A DNA stretch of 34,767 bases from NCBI GenBank assembly GCA_002504435.1, contig DAQP01000003.1, forward strand, positions 1 to 34,767. Reading direction: 5' to 3'. This stretch comes from Euryarchaeota archaeon UBA438. Lineage in GTDB: Archaea; Thermoplasmatota; Poseidoniia; Poseidoniales; Thalassarchaeaceae. The position numbers were made by a program, and so were the translations under genes. The notes below the pieces were generated by a model, which saw only the letters and a list, made by a program, of their open reading frames with translations, searched no databases and was not told the origin of the DNA. Shown here piece by piece: positions 24,457 to 32,297 of this stretch (positions within the stretch are counted from its first letter, which is position 1; each line of letters opens with the position of its first letter).

Positions 24457-25944
24457 ATGAGTAACAATGAGCGAACATTGCTCAAATTCATGTTATCCGA
24501 ACCATCTAGAAATTGGACCTTGGATGAACTCCTTTCGGGTGCTGGCTGGGATGACCAGGTTCATGTCGCGGGCTCCGGGATGGCACTTTCCGAGTTAGGT
24601 CTAGTAACCATAAATGAAGAAATCGAGGCCTTTGTTTCCTTGGGCGAAGAGGGTGTGAACGCCCATCGCGAGGGCCTCCTGGAGTTCAGAATTTGGAATT
24701 GCCTCTCTTCTTTGCCTGAATCGGAGAGGACGATGGACAGGCTATTCGAGGAGGGGTTTGAGCGCCACGAAGCAGGCCCTGGGATAGGTCTCCTGAAATC
24801 TCTGGGGCTTTCAATCGATTCTGGGAGGCTGGTCGCCGAGGACGAGACATCAATTTCTAAGCAGATTTCAGTAAGATCAGAATTCATCTCTTCATTGTCA
24901 GAAGGCCCCGTATCCAAGCTAAAACTAGATGACGAAATGGTTAGCCATTTCCTAGGGAGGAAGGGATTAATTCTGATCAATGAGGAAACCTCCAGATCTT
25001 GGTCACTAACCGATGCCGGCTCATCGATTGAACCATCAGAACTTGAGCATGTTGAGATGATTGGTGAGGTAACACCAGAGTTGCTCCAATCAGAAAACTG
25101 GAGGGGCGCGAAGTTCAAGCCCTTCGATGTAAACTCACCAGCACCAATTCCCATGGGCGGGCGCCCTCATCCTATGCAGGCGTTGATAGAGAGGATAAGA
25201 CAGGTCTTCTTGGAGATGGGGTTCTCGGAGATAGAGGGGGACTTTGTGCAGTCTGCAGGATGGAATATGGATGCTCTTTACATTCCGCAATCTCATCCAG
25301 CAAGGACCATGCAAGACACCTTCTACCTGTCTGAGCCCAGTCAAATCGATGTCGATGAACACTATCTTGATCTATGGTCCAAGGTTCACGAGCACGGACA
25401 CGACACAGGAAGCAAAGGCTGGGGGGGCTCCTTTGACAAGGATGAGTCACGCAAATCATTACTGAGGACTCATACGACTGTAAACACCGTGAGGCACATC
25501 GCGGAGAATCCCGATGAGCCCTCAAGGGTTTTTGGCATTGGAAGGGTTTTCCGTCAGGAGACAATTGACCGAACCCATCTCCCCGAATTCCACCAGATTG
25601 AGGGGATAATCCACGAGGAAGAAGCTAGCCTTCCAATGCTTATCACAACCCTGAAGACGTTCTACTCCAAGATGGGCTACCCAGATGTCCGAGTACGACC
25701 GGCCTATTTCCCATACACAGAGCCTAGTGTGGAGGTGGACATCCTTTGGAGGGGCCAATGGCTTGAGCTAGGGGGCGCTGGAATATTCCGTCCAGAGGTC
25801 ACGGAGCCGCTAGGCTCCGAGTGGCCTGTGTGTGCATGGGGCATGGGGCTAGAGAGGCTGGCAATGATTATACTGGACCTGGATGATATACGGCAGTTGT
25901 ACCAGCCAGATCTGGAGAGGTTGAGCCGGATGCCCATACTCTGA
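24457..25944 (+). CDS. pheS: Phenylalanyl-tRNA synthetase alpha subunit, archaeal type
   Basis: The catalytic subunit of the heterotetrameric PheRS. The N-terminal 200 residues are winged-helix-like modules (LLKFMLSEPSRNWTLDELLS), typical of the archaeal/eukaryotic type. The class II core follows: SHPARTMQDTFYL, HTTVNTVRHIAENP, motif 2 (GRVFRQETIDRTHLPEFHQ) and FPYTEPSVEVDI. Motif 3 is GMGLERLAMIILDLDDIR near the C-terminus. TTG 24451 is two codons upstream and AGGGAT sits before both, so the start could be either. pheT is not adjacent, which is unusual for this pair. The last 77 bases overlap the YHYH gene on the other strand. Confidence 0.94.
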   Translation: MSNNERTLLKFMLSEPSRNWTLDELLSGAGWDDQVHVAGSGMALSELGLVTINEEIEAFVSLGEEGVNAHREGLLEFRIWNCLSSLPESERTMDRLFEEGFERHEAGPGIGLLKSLGLSIDSGRLVAEDETSISKQISVRSEFISSLSEGPVSKLKLDDEMVSHFLGRKGLILINEETSRSWSLTDAGSSIEPSELEHVEMIGEVTPELLQSENWRGAKFKPFDVNSPAPIPMGGRPHPMQALIERIRQVFLEMGFSEIEGDFVQSAGWNMDALYIPQSHPARTMQDTFYLSEPSQIDVDEHYLDLWSKVHEHGHDTGSKGWGGSFDKDESRKSLLRTHTTVNTVRHIAENPDEPSRVFGIGRVFRQETIDRTHLPEFHQIEGIIHEEEASLPMLITTLKTFYSKMGYPDVRVRPAYFPYTEPSVEVDILWRGQWLELGGAGIFRPEVTEPLGSEWPVCAWGMGLERLAMIILDLDDIRQLYQPDLERLSRMPIL

Positions 25945-27889
25945 CCACGATTACTGCCATAATCAGGAATGACAGGATCTCTCCACCATTAGGCGGGATA
26001 ATTTCAGAGAAGTCCGCTATTGAATTCGATACTTCGGACGCCTGACCTGGAGGCCCTCCCCCGCAACCATCGGGCGGAGGTCCAATCCCGGGGCCCCATG
26101 TTTCGCCGTGTCCAGAGCAGTCAGCGCCACCTCCTCCCCCATTCTCAGAGTAAACCTCCCCCCTGTAGCAGTTTATGAAATAGGGAAAACCAATCCCTCC
26201 TTCTCCATTCTCCCATGTTGTGTGATAGTGGTAGATTCCATCTGGATAGTCTGGCGTTGGACCGTATTGGCCGTTACAAGAATCCAAGTCTCCGATTCCA
26301 GGGGAATACTCGTAGTCATCTATTCCGTTATATCCGGTCTCGCCTTCCTTGAGCCTGTATGAGGATTTCATTTCAGTTAACTCTCCTTCATCATCCCATC
26401 CAACGAAACCATAGATTGGGTATCCATCTAAGGCGAAGCCCACTATTGGAGAGTGACTTGTGATTGACCTCGTTGACTCCAAGCTGTAATCAGCCCAGGT
26501 TTCTCCACTTTCTTCATCGGGGTGCCAGTGCAAACAGTTCGCATCGGCGTGGTAGTGAAACTCCCCGCCTGGTCCCGAGTGGGCATGACAGATCCCTAGC
26601 CATACATGCTGCCTATCTTCCTCGTAGGCCCCCTCTTGTCCAGCTACTGCATCCCCTCCGGGCCCATCCTCAGGTCCAAAAATGGGCACCCCATTCGCAG
26701 CGAAAGCAACTGCCCCCCTTTCCGGTGCCATGGTGCAACCATCGGTGGAGGTGGACGGATCACACCCAGTCTGATTAGTGGGCTCGAGTGGTATCGTCCA
26801 TACATGTTCCTGTGCGCTTGTGCAGCAGCCGGGTCCAGACTCAAGGTCGTGATTTGGAAGGCCATTGGCGGAAATTTGTATATGGGTCTCGTTGGTGGTA
26901 AAGCTGAGTTGGCAAACGTGATTGTCAAAGTCACTAGTGTTGTAGTCGTCTATTCCTTCAACCTGTTCTGTGGAGTCACACAATAGCACATCTTCCCACC
27001 ATCCCTCTGTTCCAGTCTCGATCTCCTCTGATTGTTCATCGTACTCGCACGACCCGTCATCCTCCTCAGCGCCAGAGTCGTAGTTGTTGGCCGCTGGGTC
27101 CGTGCAACCAGTGACTGGCGCGGGCTCGTCGTACTCGCACGACCCGTCATCCTCCTCAGCGCCAGAGTCGTAGTTGTTGGCCTCTGGGTCAGTACACCCT
27201 TGAGTGGGTTCTGCTTCAGTTTCCAGAACAGTAATGGTGACAAATTTCTGACTTGATGTTTCAGTCCATATGCCACACGCAGCCTCTAGTGAGACCGTGG
27301 TGTTTTCCTGTATGTTGGAAAGCTCCAGGATGTAGGCCCCATCTTCGTCTATTGGCAGCCCTAGGCTGGACTCTTCGATATCAGTGGTGCTCCACCTCAA
27401 TTCGCATGTTGAAGTGTCATCGTGGATTACAAGTCCGGAGACCGGAGCATCCCCTCCACGTTCAACATGGTACTCACTCTGCGAAGTCGTAAGCTCTGTT
27501 TCACTCTCTTCTGGATAGTGAATAATGAAAGCTTTGGACCATGATGTCTCTTGCCCCAGACTGTCTATTGCCACAACCTTCAGTGCATGGCTACCCACAT
27601 CTAGTTCAGAGATGTCGATTGAGATCATGCCATACTGATCGGGTAAATCAGCGATTTCACCACCGTCTAGTGTGACCAATAGTGATAGATCCGACATCTT
27701 CTCGTCGCTTATGGTGATTCTAACCGTGTCAACCGTGCCTATCAGTATCGTATCAGGAAGATCGGAGTCGACAGTGGGCGCGCGATTAAGTCCCTCGTCT
27801 TCAACGCCGAAGAAAAGAATGCCCGCCATCACACTGGTAATCATGAGCCCAGCCAGCATCAATGACCTCGCGGCCCCTCCATCTTCCAT
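25868..27889 (-). CDS. Surface YHYH-domain protein with DDGSC repeats
   Basis: A 673-residue predicted surface protein. In order: an N-terminal membrane segment (about 9-29), an Ig-like domain (about 38-130), a second beta-rich segment, and two tandem copies of GCTDPxANNYDSGAEEDDGS (about 229-284), each followed by CEY. Next is a large YHYH domain (about 370-580) with ICHAHSGPGGEFHYHADANC, VGFALDGYPIYGF and PDGIYHYHTTWENG. A Gly/Pro-rich linker and a C-terminal hydrophobic helix (ILSFLIMAVIVVRVWASG) end it. The many His residues suggest metal binding; the family's function is unknown. ATG 27889 is probably leaderless. It is the last gene of the SCO/LVIVD cluster. Confidence 0.88.
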   Translation of the reverse strand: MEDGGAARSLMLAGLMITSVMAGILFFGVEDEGLNRAPTVDSDLPDTILIGTVDTVRITISDEKMSDLSLLVTLDGGEIADLPDQYGMISIDISELDVGSHALKVVAIDSLGQETSWSKAFIIHYPEESETELTTSQSEYHVERGGDAPVSGLVIHDDTSTCELRWSTTDIEESSLGLPIDEDGAYILELSNIQENTTVSLEAACGIWTETSSQKFVTITVLETEAEPTQGCTDPEANNYDSGAEEDDGSCEYDEPAPVTGCTDPAANNYDSGAEEDDGSCEYDEQSEEIETGTEGWWEDVLLCDSTEQVEGIDDYNTSDFDNHVCQLSFTTNETHIQISANGLPNHDLESGPGCCTSAQEHVWTIPLEPTNQTGCDPSTSTDGCTMAPERGAVAFAANGVPIFGPEDGPGGDAVAGQEGAYEEDRQHVWLGICHAHSGPGGEFHYHADANCLHWHPDEESGETWADYSLESTRSITSHSPIVGFALDGYPIYGFVGWDDEGELTEMKSSYRLKEGETGYNGIDDYEYSPGIGDLDSCNGQYGPTPDYPDGIYHYHTTWENGEGGIGFPYFINCYRGEVYSENGGGGGADCSGHGETWGPGIGPPPDGCGGGPPGQASEVSNSIADFSEIIPPNGGEILSFLIMAVIVVRVWASGSTSPDLAGTTAVYHPGPV
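27039..27182. repeat. Tandem 90-bp direct repeat (DDGSC motif) inside the YHYH gene
   Basis: A perfect 54-bp stretch at 27039-27092 recurs at 27129-27182, a period of 90 bp or 30 codons. The sequence continues similar for some bases beyond the first mismatch (27093/27183). Each copy encodes NNYDSGAEEDDGSCEYDE. Identity at the DNA level, including third positions, points to a recent duplication of one Ca-binding-like module. Confidence 0.95.
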
Positions 27890-27908
27890 GATTCAATGTG
27901 AGGGCATG

Positions 27909-27922
27909 GGCATATAATCAAT
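27909..27922 (-). promoter_or_regulatory. Probable TATA box of the YHYH gene
   Basis: On the minus strand TTGATTATATGCCC lies 20-33 bases before ATG 27889. This spacing puts the transcription start at or next to the ATG, as in leaderless archaeal mRNAs, and no ribosome binding site is present. The whole 75-bp gap is AT-rich, unlike the tight junctions elsewhere in the cluster, so this gene may have its own promoter. Confidence 0.5.
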
Positions 27923-27964
27923 TAAGTGAAAATGCACTAAAAATATGCAATGCAATGAAAAACT

Positions 27965-29050
27965 TCACTCCTCAGAAAGAGAGACAATGTCCAGAAGGAA
28001 CTCCGAGGGGTCCCAGTTGATGCCAGAATAAGCTACTCTTTTCCTCATCTGCTTGTCAATAATGAAAGTGGTCGTTGAGTGCCCTACCTCATATTGGCCA
28101 AGTGATTCGCCATGGGGGTCCGTGGAGTCCTCTGCCGAACTATCCCCCGAGCCCTCTATTACGCAGGACAGCCAATCTCCATCCGGTCGTTCGTAGCCTT
28201 CGTCACACATGCAGTGGGCATTGGAACCTGAGCCCATAATCCAACCGCGGTTATTGCAATCAGAGCCCGAGGGCATCAAACTCAGGTTCGCATTGCTGGC
28301 CACCCATGCCAAATGGGTATCAGATGTCATTTCAATCGAATCAAGGCCACCGGGGTATTCCACCCAGGTTTCGTTAGTTATGTCCCAGGAATGAAGTTCC
28401 CAATCCCAGGTTTCGTTAGATTCCCAGCCTCCAATTTCCCCGCTCGAGAAGTTGTAACTAGTATTTGACTCCACTAATGCCCCCTCGATATATTCGGCAC
28501 CGTTCATTCCGGATCCCGTAGTGTCTTGCACCAAGGTTGAATTGTCAGGGAAAAGAACAACCAATCTGTTGAGGCTGTCTTCCGGTGGCTCACTGGCCGC
28601 TATATGCTCGTTGTCCACAATCACATTCCACGATCTGTAAATTCCCTGAAGTTCAGGAACCGGGCCAGTCAAGTGGGGCCAGCCATATCCTCTCTCCTCG
28701 GTCCATTCGGATAAGTGATCGATTGTGTCCCTCGCCGGGTCGATGGTTATCGAGACAATCACCACTTCATCGGAATGTCCCCCGAGATTCTCATTGACGT
28801 AGTCTAGATTAGACGAAATCACCAAACAAACATCGGGGCAATAAGTGTAAACAAAGGCTACCACAATCACCTTTCCCTGGTTATCGGAGAGTCTGAACAC
28901 GTCCCCGTTCTGATCGAATAGGGCGAAATCAGGAGCATCTGGAGGGTCCTTGTATTCAATCCCGAGAATCTCAGTTGATTCGCTTGAGTCTCCTAAGCAC
29001 CCTGGGGCAAGGATGGACAATGTGATTAGCAAGACCTTTATTTTCGAAAT
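27965..29050 (-). CDS. SCO1/SenC-family lipoprotein with large insert (possible ATT start)
   Basis: A thioredoxin-fold copper chaperone of the SCO1/SenC type; known members load the CuA site of cytochrome c oxidase. The metal and redox Cys pair is in YTYCPDVCLVISSNLDY, and the ligand His is in VGHSTTTFIIDKQ. A roughly 170-residue insert between these contains a Cys-rich EGF-like patch (SDCNNRGW onward). The first canonical start, TTG 29032, gives a signal lacking a basic end. ATT at 29050, six bases after TAGGAGGT, gives MSKIKVLLITLSILAPGC, an ideal lipoprotein signal, so I chose it (361 residues). It is the fifth gene of the minus-strand cluster and closely follows the second SCO gene. Confidence 0.85.
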   Translation of the reverse strand: MSKIKVLLITLSILAPGCLGDSSESTEILGIEYKDPPDAPDFALFDQNGDVFRLSDNQGKVIVVAFVYTYCPDVCLVISSNLDYVNENLGGHSDEVVIVSITIDPARDTIDHLSEWTEERGYGWPHLTGPVPELQGIYRSWNVIVDNEHIAASEPPEDSLNRLVVLFPDNSTLVQDTTGSGMNGAEYIEGALVESNTSYNFSSGEIGGWESNETWDWELHSWDITNETWVEYPGGLDSIEMTSDTHLAWVASNANLSLMPSGSDCNNRGWIMGSGSNAHCMCDEGYERPDGDWLSCVIEGSGDSSAEDSTDPHGESLGQYEVGHSTTTFIIDKQMRKRVAYSGINWDPSEFLLDIVSLSEE

Positions 29051-29056
29051 AAGATA

Positions 29057-29064
29057 ACCTCCTA
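29057..29064 (-). promoter_or_regulatory. Strong ribosome binding site that decides an ATT start
   Basis: On the minus strand TAGGAGGT overlaps the stop codon of the upstream SCO gene. It is spaced six bases from ATT (29050-29048) and 24 bases from TTG 29032. No ATG, GTG or TTG occurs in frame between the site and 29032, so the site points to the ATT codon or to a sequence error there. Confidence 0.65.
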
Positions 29065-29787
29065 TTCATCAATTAGTAGCATCACGTCCTCTAATGCCAA
29101 CTCAACATTCCAGTCCATGTCTCCCCACCAGACCCTCTGGTTCATCTGCTTGTCCACAATGATGGTACCAGTCGTGTGGTCCACCCAATATTCATGGCTC
29201 CCGACGTGCTTAACCGAAACATCCCCCTCGTCCCCCTGCTGGGTCTCCAGTCCACATCCGTGGTCATCTACTTGCTCTCCTTCGGGTGTTTCGACACAAG
29301 TGTCAAATCCATCTGCGACACCATCTCCATCTGTATCGGTGTCGTACGCAGTAAGGCCCACATCAAACTCCAACCAAACATCCTCCAGATCGCTCAAATT
29401 ACCCGTTAGGTGTGGCCACTCAAGGCCCCTTTGCTCCGAGTAATCTGCCAATATTGTGTGGTTGTCTGTCCATGGGTCGACGGTAATACTGAGTATCTCA
29501 ACAGTTTCTCCGTATTCCTCACCCAGAAGCATCTGCAAGTAGTCAAGATTAGCACTAACTATCGGGCAAATGTCAGGGCATCGAGTGAAAAGGAATGCAA
29601 TCACAACGACCTTGCCCTCGTACTGCGAGAATGAGAAGTACTCCCCATTCTGATCGATTAGGAGAAAGTCTGAAACTGGAACCGGCGGGTTGATGTCCTC
29701 CCCATAGAAAACATCAGGATCCTCGTTCCCGAGACACCCTGGGAGTGCAATCAGAAGTACGGCACAATACGCCCAAAACCTACTCAT
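29062..29787 (-). CDS. SCO1/SenC-family lipoprotein with calcium-binding-like insert
   Basis: The second SCO-type copper chaperone, 241 residues. The N-terminus MSRFWAYCAVLLIALPGCLG is a lipoprotein signal with lipobox LPGC. The copper/redox motif is LFTRCPDICPIVSANLDYL, and the ligand His is in EYWVDHTTGTIIVDKQ. Between them an insert with DTDTDGDGVADGFDTC resembles a thrombospondin type-3 calcium-binding repeat and carries two Cys residues. The frame extends to 29811, but ATG 29787 starts the signal peptide cleanly. It overlaps the previous gene by eight bases, so it is translationally coupled. It is a paralog of the next gene, which has a different insert at the same position. Confidence 0.92.
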   Translation of the reverse strand: MSRFWAYCAVLLIALPGCLGNEDPDVFYGEDINPPVPVSDFLLIDQNGEYFSFSQYEGKVVVIAFLFTRCPDICPIVSANLDYLQMLLGEEYGETVEILSITVDPWTDNHTILADYSEQRGLEWPHLTGNLSDLEDVWLEFDVGLTAYDTDTDGDGVADGFDTCVETPEGEQVDDHGCGLETQQGDEGDVSVKHVGSHEYWVDHTTGTIIVDKQMNQRVWWGDMDWNVELALEDVMLLIDE

Positions 29788-30304
29788 CTGAACCCTCCTT
29801 CTTGCGTACAATAATTACTATTGCTAGTCCCAAAAGAATCAGTGATAGAGGGGAGAAATCAGAATCATTGCCGGCCGCTGTATCGTCTTGGTCATTGTTG
29901 AATGAGTAGCTCCCTGGGGCAACATTTTCAGTGTGGTTGTCTAGAAAAATACTCAGGCTAAGTGTTTTCCAAATACTGTCATTTGAGAAAATCTGAATCT
30001 CATAGTCTCCGGATGTCCAATTTATCGGGTCCAGCCAAACTCTGCACTCGTCATCCGTGCTTGGAGAAGATGGTCCTGCCGTGCAGTCAATCTCGTGTAC
30101 TCCATCCGCCCCTATGTCCAACATTATGACTCTCTCGAAGTCAACCACATTGTAGAAAATCAATGTGTCATTCTGCAGTACTTGTGCCGATTCTGGCTGC
30201 AAACTCTCTCCTCTCATGACGAAGGCGAATGTATTGGCCCCATGAGCGGACACGGTTGGAGCGATCAACATCACAATCGCCAATGAGGCGAGTATCCTTC
30301 TCAT
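29780..30304 (-). CDS. Secreted, anchored protein with mature N-terminal His
   Basis: A 174-residue protein of unknown function. The signal peptide MRRILASLAIVMLIAPTVSA should be cut after VSA, leaving His21 as the new N-terminus. The body is beta-rich (NDTLIFYNVVDFERVIMLDI) with two Cys (C74, C87) that could pair, followed by WLDPINW and GDYEIQIF. A low-complexity linker and a C-terminal membrane helix (SLILLGLAIVIIVRKK) follow. Several Asn-x-Ser/Thr sites suggest glycosylation. It is a paralog of the protein at 34098-34691. The pattern recalls a degraded cupredoxin, and an N-terminal His is a copper-binding device in CopC and LPMO proteins; copper binding here is inference. ATG overlaps the upstream stop (ATGA). 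Confidence 0.88.
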   Translation of the reverse strand: MRRILASLAIVMLIAPTVSAHGANTFAFVMRGESLQPESAQVLQNDTLIFYNVVDFERVIMLDIGADGVHEIDCTAGPSSPSTDDECRVWLDPINWTSGDYEIQIFSNDSIWKTLSLSIFLDNHTENVAPGSYSFNNDQDDTAAGNDSDFSPLSLILLGLAIVIIVRKKEGSDE

Positions 30305-32232
30305 TCGTCACTAGCCTCCGCTGACCAAAGCGGAGGGTAGTTGTATCGAGGGTCAAAGTCCTCATCGAACTGCACAACATAGATGCCGCTCACCATCTCC
30401 GAAATGAATACAAATCCCCTCGGATCATACTGCAGACCCCAGTCGAATGGAATCATGCATGAAGCCCAACAATCCGCCATATCGTATCCTAGTGTGTTAG
30501 TTGGGTCTTCAATCCACGTAGGTCCGGCTGGAAGGTAGTAACCAAGGGTGTGCGTTGGGGCTAGCTCCTCAATGCATTTGAACCCGCATTCGGGATTTGG
30601 AGACCCATCAGTCCACACTATCTCTTCCCAAATTTTCCCGTGGTCAGTCAACCAGTTTCCAGCATGGTAGTGAGTCCAATAGACGTGTCCATTGACTCCT
30701 GTATCGCCATTGTGCGGGCTGAAAATGTATCCTCCAGGGATATAGTGCTGCGGGTGTTTGGAGCCGTTGGCCAAGGTCCCCTCCCCCGGTAGTCTCCATT
30801 TGGATACGAGGAATGGCATTGTGGGGTCAGTAGTATCGATTGTCCACAGGAATCCCGTATGGCCCGGGTTGCTGCCATATTCGGGAGCAATAATGGTGTA
30901 GTGGCGCCAGTTCCCCCCGTAAGTCGCGTCTTCCGGTCCAGTTCCACATTCCGATGGCCACTCGGACTGGGGCACGTACTCACTAATTCCATTGCATACT
31001 AAGTGGTCGTATGGAACTGCGTAGTGTATGTTGTCATTGCCCTGCTCAGCATCTAGCCATTCTTCGGGAGTCATATTGGCATGACCCCCTCCGTCGGGAC
31101 CATACCATCCTGAGTCATCAGTAGGGCACCCCAGCCATCTGCCAACTTCTGGCGGCCAGGAGACTCCAAGTGGATCAGCCACCGAGGGAGGCTCACTGAC
31201 GTCCACTATTCGAAGACCTGCTCCCCAATAAGAGGCCACAAGCAGCCTTTGCTTTGTTATCGGGTGAACGAAGTAAACGTGATCGTGATTGAATATCGAT
31301 CCGCCACAAGTGGTGTAAGGCTCGGGTGTGTATCCGCCCCACCTGAGTATTTCCCTGCTGGAATTATCACCAGTGATCCAAGAGTCGAAACCATTGGGGA
31401 CATAGAATACCTGAGTCCCTTTGTAGAATGTTCCGCTACTTCCTTCAACCATTTCCGGATATGGGTCTGCGCCGAAAAGGAACAGGCTGCATTCTTCATA
31501 GGGGTCAAAGGCACCATCCCAGTCGCAATAAACCGCTAGGTCTTGATTGTGGAATCCGGCTGGCGGGTTGTTCCACTCAGCTACCTTCACAGGACGAGTT
31601 TTGTCTCTTACATCAATCACATCGAGCCTGTTAGTTCCACTGTTTGCATCATCGTCATTAGGTATCGGGTCCAGTTCGCTGTTCGTCAACTCATGGTTCA
31701 CAAGGACCCAGTTGTTGTCCTTTGTTACCTTTATGTCAATCATTCTTGCAACTTCTGCGTAATAGGTAGATAGCAAAATTATGTTATTGGGCTCACTGAT
31801 ATCGAGAATCTCGAATTGGTTGTAGCTAGAAACGTACGCATAGCAGCCACCAGTTCCATCTCCGTATATCTCGCAGTCCTCATGGAAGTTGCCTTCGATA
31901 GCTATCTCCGAGTTGTCCCCGGGTGTTGGTCCGACATTCTTGAATTCCTCATCACAAGGCCTACCGGCAGTATCGTCAAGTTCCGCCGGCGGCTTAACAT
32001 TGCCATCGCAATTCAGATTGTGGTAGTCGATAAGAACTGCATTCTCAGTCCATAGCCGGTGAGAGAATAAATCATTGTGAGAGTGATTTCCGTCCTCAAT
32101 CTCCGTCACCGGATCTATCCAGCCAGAGCCCCCTCCTTCATTTCCACCTGAATCATCCAATATCGACAAGCATCCAGACAGTGGAGCTAGAACCATCAAT
32201 CCGACCATTACCAAGCACGGACTAACCCGCAT
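30301..32232 (-). CDS. LVIVD-repeat propeller lipoprotein
   Basis: A large secreted lipoprotein (643 residues from this start). The signal MRVSPCLVMVGLMVLAPLSG precedes the lipobox Cys. The body has LVIVD-type blades: FEILDISEPNNIILLSTY, RLDVIDVRDKTRPVKVAEW, GLRIVDVSEPP, LWTIDTTDPTMPFLVSKW and SGIYVVQFDED. Conserved His patches FSPHNGDT and THYHAGNW are shared with the neighbouring propeller. The function of LVIVD proteins is unknown; they are surface proteins in archaea and bacteria. The frame also opens at ATG 32271 without a ribosome binding site; ATG 32232 gives a normal signal peptide. It is translationally coupled to the following gene. Confidence 0.88.
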   Translation of the reverse strand: MRVSPCLVMVGLMVLAPLSGCLSILDDSGGNEGGGSGWIDPVTEIEDGNHSHNDLFSHRLWTENAVLIDYHNLNCDGNVKPPAELDDTAGRPCDEEFKNVGPTPGDNSEIAIEGNFHEDCEIYGDGTGGCYAYVSSYNQFEILDISEPNNIILLSTYYAEVARMIDIKVTKDNNWVLVNHELTNSELDPIPNDDDANSGTNRLDVIDVRDKTRPVKVAEWNNPPAGFHNQDLAVYCDWDGAFDPYEECSLFLFGADPYPEMVEGSSGTFYKGTQVFYVPNGFDSWITGDNSSREILRWGGYTPEPYTTCGGSIFNHDHVYFVHPITKQRLLVASYWGAGLRIVDVSEPPSVADPLGVSWPPEVGRWLGCPTDDSGWYGPDGGGHANMTPEEWLDAEQGNDNIHYAVPYDHLVCNGISEYVPQSEWPSECGTGPEDATYGGNWRHYTIIAPEYGSNPGHTGFLWTIDTTDPTMPFLVSKWRLPGEGTLANGSKHPQHYIPGGYIFSPHNGDTGVNGHVYWTHYHAGNWLTDHGKIWEEIVWTDGSPNPECGFKCIEELAPTHTLGYYLPAGPTWIEDPTNTLGYDMADCWASCMIPFDWGLQYDPRGFVFISEMVSGIYVVQFDEDFDPRYNYPPLWSAEASDE

Positions 32233-32281
32233 GCCCCGACGCGCGCGACCAACGCCTATCAAATTCCCCATTGGTGGAACG

Positions 32282-32297
32282 CGGCCCTAAAGGGCCG
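32282..32297. repeat. Short GC-rich inverted repeat between the two LVIVD genes
   Basis: CGGCCCTAAAGGGCCG forms a 7-bp stem with a 2-base loop, directly after the stop codon of the upstream LVIVD gene on the minus strand. It lies in the only gap between the two propeller genes. It could be an mRNA processing or partial termination signal; no T run follows it. Confidence 0.6.

Noticed and set aside
27039..27182. CRISPR-like repeats
   Set aside because: There are only two copies, they lie inside a reading frame with a 30-codon period, and no cas genes are present.
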